Of a DNA stretch of 64,000 nucleotides, positions 8,672-17,159 are shown one piece after another; the first letter of the stretch is position 1, and every line of letters starts with the position of its first letter. The position numbers and the translations under genes are program-made. The notes under the pieces are model-generated. The model saw nothing but the letters and a program-made list of their open reading frames with translations, did not search any database and was not told where the DNA came from. The stretch is from Olivibacter sitiensis DSM 17696 (GTDB lineage: Bacteria > Bacteroidota > Bacteroidia > Sphingobacteriales > Sphingobacteriaceae): contig NZ_ATZA01000013.1 in the NCBI RefSeq assembly GCF_000427965.1, positions 1 to 64,000 of the forward strand. Direction: 5' to 3'.

Positions 8672-11671
8672 ATGTCAGAAATGAAAAAAAGCTACATGAT
8701 TCAACTCATGGTGTCTTGCCTATTGTTGCTGATGTCACTGACATCCTACGCGCAGAATGGAAGCATCAGCGGTACGGTGTTTGACGAGGATACAAATACA
8801 CTACCGGGAGCATCCGTACGTATACGGGAAGAAAACAGAGGAGTAAGTACCGATGTAAATGGAGTGTACAACATCACCGGCCTACCCGACGGGAGCTACA
8901 CGCTGCTGGTCACTTTTATGGGCTATCAAACCACCGAGAAAAAGGTGTTTATTGCCAATGGACAACAGGTGAAGCTGGATATCCATCTGGTGCATGATGC
9001 GCAAAGCCTAGACGAGGTAGTGGTGATCGGTTACGGTACGCAGCGTAAAGGGGATGTGACCGGTGCCGTCAGCACGGTATCCCCCAAGGAGTTCAACCAA
9101 GGGGTAGTGGCAACGCCAGATCAGCTCTTGGCCGGTAAGGTACCGGGGCTCACCATCAGCCGTAATAGCGGCGACCCGACGGCAGGAGCTACCATACAGC
9201 TACGTGGACCTTCTTCCCTTACTGCTGGCACGTCACCGTTTTATGTGATAGACGGTGTTCCGGGAGCCAATATCGATCTTGTGGCACCGGACGACATCGT
9301 GTCCATGGACGTGATGAAGGACGCCTCTTCTACCGCCATCTATGGCTCAAGGGCTGCCAATGGGGTAATTTTTGTGACCACTAAAAGAGGAAAGGAAGGC
9401 GCGCCTATACTGAGCTATAATGCATATGCAGCCGTGGAGAATGTTTCCCGTAGGGTGAACGTACTCAGTGCCGATGAATATCTGCAATTTTTGAGCGATA
9501 ACAATATCTCGGTGGCCGAGAGCGAGTCGGGCTATCGGACCGACTGGCAGGATGAGATCTTCCGCACGGGAATCTCCCACAACCACAATATATCACTCAC
9601 TGGCGGTACGGCCAGTACGCGCTACAACGCCTCCGTCAACTATTATAACCAGGAAGGGATCGTCAATAAAAATGATATAGAACGTGTGGTTACGCGCTTA
9701 GGCGTAGACCAGAATGCCTTTGACGACAAGCTTCGCTTATCATTGAACGTGAGCAACAGCGTCATTACATCCAATCACGTGGATTACGGTATCTTCAACG
9801 GGGCTGGGCGTTTTGTGCCCGTATCGCCCGTGAGGAGCGAGGCACCGGAATATGCAGCCTACGGCGGCTATTTCCAGGTGCCTGGGCGTACCAACTATTT
9901 CAATCCGGTAGCTATGCTCAACCAGCGCGATGAAACAAGGGGAAGGAATATATTCTTGGCATCGGCCAAGGCGGAGCTGGATTTGTTGCCCGGTCTGGTA
10001 TGGACCAATATAGGGTCTTTCCAACGATCGAGCTACGATAGGAGCTATTACCAGCCTACTACTGATTTTGCCTCTGCCTACCTGGGCGATGGCTATGCCG
10101 AGCGAAGTGCCACCAAGGATACCGATCGTATTTTTGAAACCTATCTCAATTATGCGAAGACATTTAATGACATGCATAATCTAGAACTTTTGGCAGGTTA
10201 TTCCTACCAGCAAACATTCTTGGGAGACGGGATATTGGCCAAGGCAACCGGATTCTTGTCGGACGATTTGGGAGCAAATAACCTGGATGTAGCCAATCCA
10301 CCATCGGGATTTCGGAGTTTTTCGGACTTCCCGTTAAAATCCGAGGCCTTACTCATCTCCTTCTATGGCCGTGCAGTGTATAACTACGACGGCAAATACC
10401 TCATCAACGCCAGCTTGCGCCGTGATGGTTCGTCCAAGTTCGGGGTGAACAATCGCTGGGCCATTTTCCCATCTGTGTCTGCCGCTTGGCGCATCAGTTC
10501 GGAAACATTTATGCAAAACCAAGAGCTGATAAGCGACCTGAAGTTGCGCGCCGGTTACGGTGTTTCAGGTAACCAGAATATCGATCCCTATCGCTCGCTT
10601 ACGCTATATGGTCAGCGTGACGGATACTTCCTTTACAATGGTCAGTGGGTGAGTAGTTATGGGGTGAATCAGAATCCTAATCCCGACCTGAAATGGGAAA
10701 GTACGACCACCATCAATGCGGGACTCGACTTTGAACTGTGGAAAGGTAGGTTGAGCGGAGCAGTAGATGTATACCAAAAGAAGACTAAAGATCTGCTCTA
10801 TACCTATCAGGTGCCATCGCCACCCTATTTGTTCAATGAACTATTGGCCAATGGGGCCAGCATGGACAACAAGGGTATAGAAATAGCACTGAATGCCTCA
10901 GTGGTGAGCACCTCGGATTTTAGCTGGAACACCGCCGTGAACTTCGCCAGGAACATCAACAAGATAGGCTCCTTATCAGGAAATATCGCCAACCTCAATG
11001 TGAGTGAACGCTATGAAGGGGGCGTGGGACTGGAGGGCTGGACCAACCAGACGGTGGCCATCGTGATGCCCGGCATGCCGATAGGTACATTTTACGTAGC
11101 TAAGTATGTGGGCTATGATGCTGATGCGCGCCAGACTATCTATGAAAAACCCAATGGCGATTTGGTGACACAGAACCAGATCGTGGCTCCCACGGACTTT
11201 CAGGTGATGGGCCATGCCTTGCCCAAGTTCACCTATGGATGGAACAACTCGTTCAACTACAAGAAATTCGATCTGGGCTTTTTCTTCCGGGGCGTATATG
11301 GCAATCGTATCTTCAATGCCACAAGAGCAGATCTTTCGCGCTTGCCACAGGCAGGAGTAACCAACCTGTCGAAAGATGCCGTGGAAGAAGGGATATTTGA
11401 GACTCCTGTCATTGCCTCTAGCCGCTTTTTGGAAGATGGTTCTTTCCTGCGCTTGGACAACGCCACACTGGGCTATACCTTCAACGTGGCCAATATGAAG
11501 TACCTGAAGAGTGCCAGGGTATACCTGACTGGGCAGAACCTGTTTATTATCACCAACTATACGGGGGTAGACCCCGAGGTGAATATGGGCGGACTATCTC
11601 CGGGTATAGACGATCGCAATTACTACCCACAGACACGCTCTTTCCTATTGGGAGTGAATGTTAGTTTTTAA
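8672..11671 (+). CDS. SusC-like TonB-dependent oligosaccharide transporter (starch PUL)
   Basis: A 999-residue outer-membrane receptor. Its order is a signal peptide ending near SYAQ, a carboxypeptidase-D-regulatory-like domain (GSISGTVFDEDTNTLPGASV), the SusC plug signature DEVVVIGYGTQRKGDVTGAV at about 113-133, the plug (ADQLLAGKVPGL-type segment, then YVIDGVPG and STAIYGSRAANGVIFVTTKRG), and a long beta-barrel ending NPQTRSFLLGVNVSF-like. It imports malto-oligosaccharides across the outer membrane using TonB energy, with the SusD partner encoded 8 bp downstream. A second in-frame ATG at 8681 is an equally good start. Length and domain order are normal. Substrate is assigned from neighbours. 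Confidence 0.95.
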   Translation: MSEMKKSYMIQLMVSCLLLLMSLTSYAQNGSISGTVFDEDTNTLPGASVRIREENRGVSTDVNGVYNITGLPDGSYTLLVTFMGYQTTEKKVFIANGQQVKLDIHLVHDAQSLDEVVVIGYGTQRKGDVTGAVSTVSPKEFNQGVVATPDQLLAGKVPGLTISRNSGDPTAGATIQLRGPSSLTAGTSPFYVIDGVPGANIDLVAPDDIVSMDVMKDASSTAIYGSRAANGVIFVTTKRGKEGAPILSYNAYAAVENVSRRVNVLSADEYLQFLSDNNISVAESESGYRTDWQDEIFRTGISHNHNISLTGGTASTRYNASVNYYNQEGIVNKNDIERVVTRLGVDQNAFDDKLRLSLNVSNSVITSNHVDYGIFNGAGRFVPVSPVRSEAPEYAAYGGYFQVPGRTNYFNPVAMLNQRDETRGRNIFLASAKAELDLLPGLVWTNIGSFQRSSYDRSYYQPTTDFASAYLGDGYAERSATKDTDRIFETYLNYAKTFNDMHNLELLAGYSYQQTFLGDGILAKATGFLSDDLGANNLDVANPPSGFRSFSDFPLKSEALLISFYGRAVYNYDGKYLINASLRRDGSSKFGVNNRWAIFPSVSAAWRISSETFMQNQELISDLKLRAGYGVSGNQNIDPYRSLTLYGQRDGYFLYNGQWVSSYGVNQNPNPDLKWESTTTINAGLDFELWKGRLSGAVDVYQKKTKDLLYTYQVPSPPYLFNELLANGASMDNKGIEIALNASVVSTSDFSWNTAVNFARNINKIGSLSGNIANLNVSERYEGGVGLEGWTNQTVAIVMPGMPIGTFYVAKYVGYDADARQTIYEKPNGDLVTQNQIVAPTDFQVMGHALPKFTYGWNNSFNYKKFDLGFFFRGVYGNRIFNATRADLSRLPQAGVTNLSKDAVEEGIFETPVIASSRFLEDGSFLRLDNATLGYTFNVANMKYLKSARVYLTGQNLFIITNYTGVDPEVNMGGLSPGIDDRNYYPQTRSFLLGVNVSF

Positions 11672-11678
11672 ACCATAA

Positions 11679-13238
11679 ATGATGAAGAGGATGAAAGCAA
11701 CAAGATATATAGCAAAAGGAACGAGCGTGGCCCTATTGGCATTGGCCATGCTGTTCAACCAATCGTGTACTAAGTTTGACGACGAGGTATACGCGCAATA
11801 CACGGAGGTGCCCAATTTTATGGCCATCACGGGGCCGGTATATACTTCGGCGCGTGGTTTTTTCGGTGATTATTTCGATATGCAAACTGCCGGTGCCGAT
11901 GAAGTTGTTATCCCCACTAGGGGAGGAGACTGGTTTGACGGGGGCAAATGGCGTGCGATGCACTACCATAGCTGGGATGCCTCGCACGTAACCCTCACGG
12001 GTGCATGGAACTGGGGGTTCAACGCCATAGGTACCTGTAACCAGGTGATCAGCATTATCGAGGGAACCGAGGACTCGGATGAAAAGATAACAACGCTGGC
12101 CGAACTGAAGACCATGCGGGCATGGTACTATTACCTCATGATGGATACCTTTGGCAATATCCCCTTGGTGACGGCTTTTGATGAAAGTGCGGCTGCGCCG
12201 TCTACATCCAGCCGGGCCGAAATCTACGCGTTTATAGAAAGTGAGCTCCTGGCCAATCTGGATAACCTAAACGAGGATAAAAGTGAAGTGACCTATGGGC
12301 GCCCTACCAAATGGATGGCCCATACGTTGTTGGCCAAGCTGTACCTGAATGCACAGGTATACACTGGTACGGCGCAATGGAACAAGGTAGTAGAGCAAGC
12401 CAATGCCGTGATCGGCTCGGGCCAGTATGCACTGGATGCCAATTTTCTGGCTCAGTTTGCACCAACCAACGGCGCTGGTGATTCGGAGCCTATCTTTTCC
12501 TTGCCTTTTGACCCAGTACGTGCCACGGGTAATCAGCTGTTCATGAAGGTGCTGCACTATGCCCTGCGCGATACTTATGGGCTGAACGTCAACCCTTGGA
12601 ACGGATGGTGTACCCAACCAAGTTACTTCGACCTGTTTGAGGACGATGATATCCGCAAAGAGCAGTGGGTGTATGGACAGCAGTACAACGCGGCTGGCCA
12701 GCCATTGGTATTCAACGGAGTCAATATCGTGCTCGATCCCTATGGCTTCGAGCTCTTGCCCGGATCGGATTTCGATATTGGTGGGGACGATGCCAAGGGA
12801 CGTCTGGCTGGAGCCAGGAGCTTGAAATACTCGGTCGATCCGGCCCAGGTGAGCGGACATGCAGGAAATGATGTGGTCATCTACCGCTTGGCAGATGTGT
12901 ACCTCATGAAAGCAGAAGCCATATTGAGGGGAGCAAGCAACGGAACGATAGGAGAAGCAGTGGCTGCAGCCAATGAGGTGCGGCAAAGAGCATTCCCTAC
13001 TGACCCTAGCAAAACATTTACCGCCGGTACCCTCAATTTGAATGCCATCTATGCAGAAAGAGGACGCGAATTTACCTTTGAGGTGACACGCCGTACGGAT
13101 ATGATCCGCTTTGGTCGCTGGGAAGACGCTCTGCTTTTCAAACCGGCCAATCCGGGAGAAGCTTATAAGCGGATTTTTCCGATTCCGAATACAGCGATTG
13201 CGACAAACGGTAATTTGACACAAAACCCGCAGTATTAG
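11679..13238 (+). CDS. SusD-like starch-binding lipoprotein
   Basis: A 519-residue RagB/SusD family protein that lids the SusC channel at the cell surface and binds the incoming glycan. The signal peptide ends in FNQSC (Cys30), giving a lipoprotein. The helical TPR-rich scaffold is visible in segments such as LAELKTMRAWYYYLMMDTFGNIPLV and YRLADVYLMKAEAIL. The C-terminus carries the SusD hallmark ERGREFTFEVTRRTDMIRFGRW and ends in a typical NGNLTQNPQY. The gene starts 8 bp after susC, so the two are co-transcribed. Maltodextrin binding is inferred from the surrounding GH13 and GH65 genes. Confidence 0.95.
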   Translation: MMKRMKATRYIAKGTSVALLALAMLFNQSCTKFDDEVYAQYTEVPNFMAITGPVYTSARGFFGDYFDMQTAGADEVVIPTRGGDWFDGGKWRAMHYHSWDASHVTLTGAWNWGFNAIGTCNQVISIIEGTEDSDEKITTLAELKTMRAWYYYLMMDTFGNIPLVTAFDESAAAPSTSSRAEIYAFIESELLANLDNLNEDKSEVTYGRPTKWMAHTLLAKLYLNAQVYTGTAQWNKVVEQANAVIGSGQYALDANFLAQFAPTNGAGDSEPIFSLPFDPVRATGNQLFMKVLHYALRDTYGLNVNPWNGWCTQPSYFDLFEDDDIRKEQWVYGQQYNAAGQPLVFNGVNIVLDPYGFELLPGSDFDIGGDDAKGRLAGARSLKYSVDPAQVSGHAGNDVVIYRLADVYLMKAEAILRGASNGTIGEAVAAANEVRQRAFPTDPSKTFTAGTLNLNAIYAERGREFTFEVTRRTDMIRFGRWEDALLFKPANPGEAYKRIFPIPNTAIATNGNLTQNPQY

Positions 13239-13284
13239 AAATAAGGAGAACATGGATTGATAGTTCTTTTAAAAAGAGAAAAAT

Positions 13285-14265
13285 ATGAACAAGTATATAA
13301 AATTTTTCAACCCCTTGGCATGGATGCTATGCTTCGCTTTGGGCTTGTTGGCGTGGACCAGTTGCAGTAAATATGAGCACGGGCTCGAAGGAGTACGGTT
13401 GTCCATCAATAGTGCGCCGGATACGATCACTTTCGGGAGTAATTTTAACGTGAAACTTATAACCAATAATGTAAGCAATTTTACCTTGAGTTTGGTGCCC
13501 GAGGGCGGAGGCACCAGTGTTTTTGATACGCTGGTACAGGTAGATAAAGTGAATGCCATAGTGGACGTCAGCATAGGAGTACCCGCAAATGGCGATTGGA
13601 ATGGTGCTTTTCTCCTCAGAGCCAGTTATGATGGTGGACAAACGGAGCAAACGAAGCAGATCTTTTTCCGTGAGGGCGATCCCGTATTCTATATCGTGGG
13701 CGGTTCCATATCGAGCGGATGGGAGCCTGACCTGGCATTGCCCATGCGTGTCTATAGCGACGATAAGAATGCCTTTGAAATCTACGTGTACATGGATGCA
13801 GCGGATGGCGGATTCAAGTTCTTGCCCACGCAGGACGGTTGGGATGGCGGACTCGGAAAAGATGAAAGTGCCGACGGGAAAATCGTAGATGACGGCGGTG
13901 CCCCCAACCTGGAAGTCGCTACCTCGGGCTTCTATCATGTGCGGATGAACAAGCAAGCGCTGACCTATACGGCCGTATTGAGCAACTGGGGCGTGATAGG
14001 CGATGCTACGGGCTCTTGGGATAATAGTACGGCGATGGACTTTGATGGAGGTAAGGGTAGTTACACCTGGACCAAAACCATGAATCTGAGCGTCGGTGAA
14101 TTTAAGTTCCGGGCAAATGACAGTTGGGATATCAACCTTGGTGGCGATATGAGCGATTTGGCCTATGATGGGGCCAATATTGCAATAACGTCGGCTGGAA
14201 ATTACACCATTACCCTCAACCTGAAACCAGAAGGTGGGTATGTCACTACTTTGGCCAAAAATTGA
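13285..14265 (+). CDS. SusE/SusF-like outer-membrane starch-binding lipoprotein
   Basis: A 326-residue lipoprotein with lipobox AWTSC (Cys27). The N-terminal part (about 30-125) is an Ig-like SusE N-domain (LSINSAPDTITFGSN, then FTLSLVPEGG). It is followed by two tandem starch-binding-type modules, about 130-230 (FYIVGGSISSGWEPDLALPM, ending DGWDGGLGKDES) and about 230-326 (GVIGDATGSWDNSTAMDF, then FKFRANDSWDINLGGD). This is the domain plan of SusE/SusF, which bind starch at the surface without cleaving it. It is the third gene of the susCDE block, 46 bp after susD, and a clear terminator follows. It is shorter than Bacteroides SusE, consistent with two rather than more binding modules. Confidence 0.88.
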   Translation: MNKYIKFFNPLAWMLCFALGLLAWTSCSKYEHGLEGVRLSINSAPDTITFGSNFNVKLITNNVSNFTLSLVPEGGGTSVFDTLVQVDKVNAIVDVSIGVPANGDWNGAFLLRASYDGGQTEQTKQIFFREGDPVFYIVGGSISSGWEPDLALPMRVYSDDKNAFEIYVYMDAADGGFKFLPTQDGWDGGLGKDESADGKIVDDGGAPNLEVATSGFYHVRMNKQALTYTAVLSNWGVIGDATGSWDNSTAMDFDGGKGSYTWTKTMNLSVGEFKFRANDSWDINLGGDMSDLAYDGANIAITSAGNYTITLNLKPEGGYVTTLAKN

Positions 14266-14274
14266 TAAGAAAAT

Positions 14275-14312
14275 AGCCCAAAACTTGTGAAACAGTGATT
14301 GGGCTGTTTTTT
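14275..14312 (+). terminator. Terminator of the amylase-susCDE block
   Basis: AGCCCAA (14275-14281) pairs with TTGGGCT (14299-14305) across a 17-base loop and is followed by GTTTTTT. It ends the first starch transcript just before the second operator and promoter. Confidence 0.8.
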
Positions 14313-14315
14313 ATC

Positions 14316-14337
14316 TAGCTTTGGGAACGTTCCCAAA
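14316..14337. promoter_or_regulatory. LacI-type operator (starch PUL, copy 2) overlapping a -7 element
   Basis: TTTGGGAACGTTCCCAAA at 14320-14337 is an 18-bp perfect palindrome with the same 12-bp core as the copy at 6544. TAGCTTTG (14316-14323) matches the Bacteroidota -7 element TAnnTTTG and overlaps the left edge of the palindrome, so a bound repressor would block polymerase. It controls the neopullulanase-pgmB-GH65-GH13 block. Confidence 0.75.
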
Positions 14338-14405
14338 ACATTGGAATAAGTATAGGATAATAGTAGATAACAACCTATAACTGTGCAAGGATAATTGCTT
14401 TTGAT

Positions 14406-16256
14406 ATGAATATTCGAATAGGATGGCTATGGCTATACTTTTGCTGTCATCTGGCCAATGCTCAGGATCTAAAAATAGATCGTGTGGAACCGTTAAACTG
14501 GTGGGTGGGGATGTACCAGCCCAAGGTGCAGCTCATGGTGCATGGCCAGCAGCTGGGCAAGGCCGAGGTGACGATAGACTATCCCGGGGTAGTACTGGAG
14601 AAAGTGCGTCGCGTGGAGAATGAAAACTATGCATTTCTGGACCTAAGAATTGGTGCCGAGGCAAAGCCCGGTAAGATTCCCATACAGTTTAAGCCGGCAA
14701 AAGGCAAAACATTGGTATATGATTATCCCTTACTGGTCAGGAATCACCAGACGGTGAAAGCCCAAGGCATCAATACGAGTGATTTTATCTACCTGCTGAT
14801 GCCCGATCGTTTTGCCAATGGCGATCCCAAGAACGATATGGTGAAGGATATGCGTGAAACGTCACTCCATAGAGACTCCATGTACTACAGGCACGGCGGG
14901 GACCTTCAAGGCGTATTAGACCATTTGGATTATTTGCAGGAGCTGGGCGTGACGACGCTATGGTTTACACCTGTGCTTACCAACGATATGGAACAGGCGT
15001 CCTACCACGGTTATGCCAACACGGAAAACTACCATATCGATCCCCGCTTCGGTACCAACGAACTGTACCGGGAGTTGGCAAAAGAGTTGCATCGGAGAGA
15101 CATGAAGCTAATACAGGATGTGGTACCCAATCATGTGGGCAAAAATCACTGGACCGTGCTGGACATGCCCATGAAAGACTGGGTGCACCAGTGGACAGAT
15201 TATACCAACACGTCATACAAGGACCAAACCCTATATGACCCCTATGCGGCAAAGGCCGACAAGAAAATCATGACAGATGGTTGGTTTGTGCCCAGCATGC
15301 CCGATCTGAATCAAAATAATCCCTATGTGCAAAACTATATTATCCAAAGCCATATCTGGTGGATAGAATACGCCGGCGTGGACGGATTCCGTATAGACAC
15401 CTATCCCTACAATGATTTGGATTTCATGGCCAAGTGGGGGGAAGCCTTGACGGATGAATATCCAGATTTCACGTATTTTGGTGAGACTTGGGTACATGGC
15501 GTGGCCAATCAGGCCTATTTCACACAGGGCAATACGCTGCACCAAGGTTTTGATACCCGATTGCAGGGGGTAACCGATTTTCAGCTCAACTATGCCATTG
15601 CCGAGGCCCTGAATGGCAACTTCGAGTGGACCGGGGGGATCAATAGGTTGTATACTACCTTGGCGACCGATTTTGTTTATGAAGATGCCACGCGCAATGT
15701 CGTCTTCTTGGGAAATCACGACCTGAGCCGTTTTCTGTCCATCGTGGGTGAGGATGTGGAGAAAATGAAGTCAGCAACCTCTTGGCTATTGACCACAAGG
15801 GGAATCCCGCAATGGTATTATGGGGACGAACTCCTGATGAAGAACTTTTCCGATCCGGATGGCAAGGTGCGTGAAGATGTAAAGGGGGGATGGAGTGGTG
15901 ATAAGCAGAATAAGTTTACGGCATCGGGCAGAACGGACCAAGAAGAGGACTTTTTTCGGCATGTGAAAGCGTTAGCTACCTACCGTCGGGAGAACAGGAT
16001 ACTACAGGATGGAAAAATGCTGCAGTATGTGCCCGAAGACGGTATCTATGTGTACTTTCGAATCCATGACGACAAAAGGGTGATGGTGGTGATGAACGGT
16101 AACGACGAGGAGAAGACAGTGGAACTGAATCGCTTTTCGGAAGGGATAAACGGTATGAATACGGCGAAGAACATTGTAACAAGCGAAACGGTTAACAGTC
16201 TAAAATCGTTGGCGTTAAGGCCTAGACAGACACTGGTTTTGGAGTTGATAAAGTAA
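14406..16256 (+). CDS. Periplasmic neopullulanase/cyclomaltodextrinase, GH13 (SusA-like)
   Basis: A 616-residue enzyme expected to cut imported malto-oligosaccharides and pullulan fragments in the periplasm. The signal peptide MNIRIGWLWLYFCCHLANA is followed by QD, with no lipobox. Residues about 25-120 form the cyclomaltodextrinase N-terminal domain (VEPLNWWVGMYQPKVQLMVHG). The GH13 barrel then shows DVVPNH (238-243), nucleophile Asp331 in GFRIDTYPY, acid Glu360 in FGETWVHG, and Asp439 in LGNHDLSR. Domain order and length match Bacteroides SusA. It is the first gene of the second starch operon, directly behind the operator at 14320-14337. Confidence 0.92.
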   Translation: MNIRIGWLWLYFCCHLANAQDLKIDRVEPLNWWVGMYQPKVQLMVHGQQLGKAEVTIDYPGVVLEKVRRVENENYAFLDLRIGAEAKPGKIPIQFKPAKGKTLVYDYPLLVRNHQTVKAQGINTSDFIYLLMPDRFANGDPKNDMVKDMRETSLHRDSMYYRHGGDLQGVLDHLDYLQELGVTTLWFTPVLTNDMEQASYHGYANTENYHIDPRFGTNELYRELAKELHRRDMKLIQDVVPNHVGKNHWTVLDMPMKDWVHQWTDYTNTSYKDQTLYDPYAAKADKKIMTDGWFVPSMPDLNQNNPYVQNYIIQSHIWWIEYAGVDGFRIDTYPYNDLDFMAKWGEALTDEYPDFTYFGETWVHGVANQAYFTQGNTLHQGFDTRLQGVTDFQLNYAIAEALNGNFEWTGGINRLYTTLATDFVYEDATRNVVFLGNHDLSRFLSIVGEDVEKMKSATSWLLTTRGIPQWYYGDELLMKNFSDPDGKVREDVKGGWSGDKQNKFTASGRTDQEEDFFRHVKALATYRRENRILQDGKMLQYVPEDGIYVYFRIHDDKRVMVVMNGNDEEKTVELNRFSEGINGMNTAKNIVTSETVNSLKSLALRPRQTLVLELIK

Positions 16257-16282
16257 GGTAAGAGGTTGTAGGTAGTAAGTCA

Positions 16283-16308
16283 TAAGTTATAAGAAGATTT
16301 ATAACTTA
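16283..16308. repeat. A+T-rich intergenic hairpin between neopullulanase and pgmB genes
   Basis: TAAGTTATAA (16283-16292) and TTATAACTTA (16299-16308) are perfect reverse complements with a 6-base loop. It sits in a spacer of short direct repeats (GTAAGT-like) related to the spacer at 17041-17160. No T-run follows, so it may tune mRNA stability or partial read-through rather than end transcription. Confidence 0.5.
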
Positions 16309-16358
16309 AAGCTTAATACTTAAAACTAGTGATAAGATAAAATAACTGAATGTAGATA

Positions 16359-17012
16359 ATGACAGGTATACCGCAAAATATAAAAGGACTGATATTCGAT
16401 CTGGATGGGGTCTTGGTCGATACGGCAGTTTTTCATTTTCAGGCATGGAAACGCTTGGCCAATACCCTGGGCTATGACTTTACCGAAAGGGAAAATGAGC
16501 AACTGAAAGGCGTAAGTAGGGTGCAGTCCTTGCAATTGATTCTGAAGTGGGCAGGTATTGAAAAAACAGAGGCAGAACAGGAAGCACTGGCGGCGAAGAA
16601 AAACGACTGGTACCTGGAGTTGGTAAATCAAATGAAAATGGGCGATACGCTGCCCGGTGCGGAGGAATTTTTGAAAGAAAGCAAGGCTGCTGGCTACAAG
16701 ATAGCGCTCGGTTCTGCCAGTAAGAACGCCCGTCTTATCCTGGAGAAAACGGGCATCATCGATTATTTTGATGCCATAATAGATGGCAATGGCGTAAGTG
16801 CGTCCAAACCCGACCCAGAAGTGTTCTTGAAAGGTGCCGAAGCATTGGGCGTGGAGCCTGCCGATTGCTTGGTTTTCGAGGATGCACAAGCGGGCATAGA
16901 TGCCGCAAGGGTGGGAGGCATGCACGTGGTGGGCATAGGCAAGGCAGAGGATCTGCACGGGACAGATTTTGTTATAAGAGATTTGAGAGGGTTAAAGGTG
17001 GGGCAGCGTTAG
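16359..17012 (+). CDS. pgmB: Beta-phosphoglucomutase (HAD superfamily)
   Basis: A 217-residue HAD-family phosphomutase that converts beta-glucose-1-phosphate to glucose-6-phosphate in the cytoplasm. Motif I is FDLDGVLVD, with nucleophile Asp14 and Asp16. The cap domain follows with KGVSRVQSLQLIL, which matches the beta-PGM cap signature. Motif II is GSASKNA, motif III is the Lys in SASKPDPEVF, and motif IV is FEDAQAGIDAA. It lies between neopullulanase and the GH65 phosphorylase, which releases exactly the beta-G1P that this enzyme uses, so the assignment is strong. It begins 102 bp after neopullulanase. Confidence 0.93.
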   Translation: MTGIPQNIKGLIFDLDGVLVDTAVFHFQAWKRLANTLGYDFTERENEQLKGVSRVQSLQLILKWAGIEKTEAEQEALAAKKNDWYLELVNQMKMGDTLPGAEEFLKESKAAGYKIALGSASKNARLILEKTGIIDYFDAIIDGNGVSASKPDPEVFLKGAEALGVEPADCLVFEDAQAGIDAARVGGMHVVGIGKAEDLHGTDFVIRDLRGLKVGQR

Positions 17013-17159
17013 CTGATGTTGCAGACCGCCGATAGCCGCTAAATTAGGTGATAAGTTGTAAGTAGTAAGTTTTAAACTGTGCAGGGGGCCGAAAGCTGGT
17101 AAACGCGTGCAAAGCCTTAGCCTTTAGTTTGATGTCTAAAATCTCATATCTAAAAGCAA

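Noticed and set aside
12267-13253. Open frame of 328 codons on the minus strand
   Set aside because: Lies wholly antisense to a well-supported susD gene and shows no domain.
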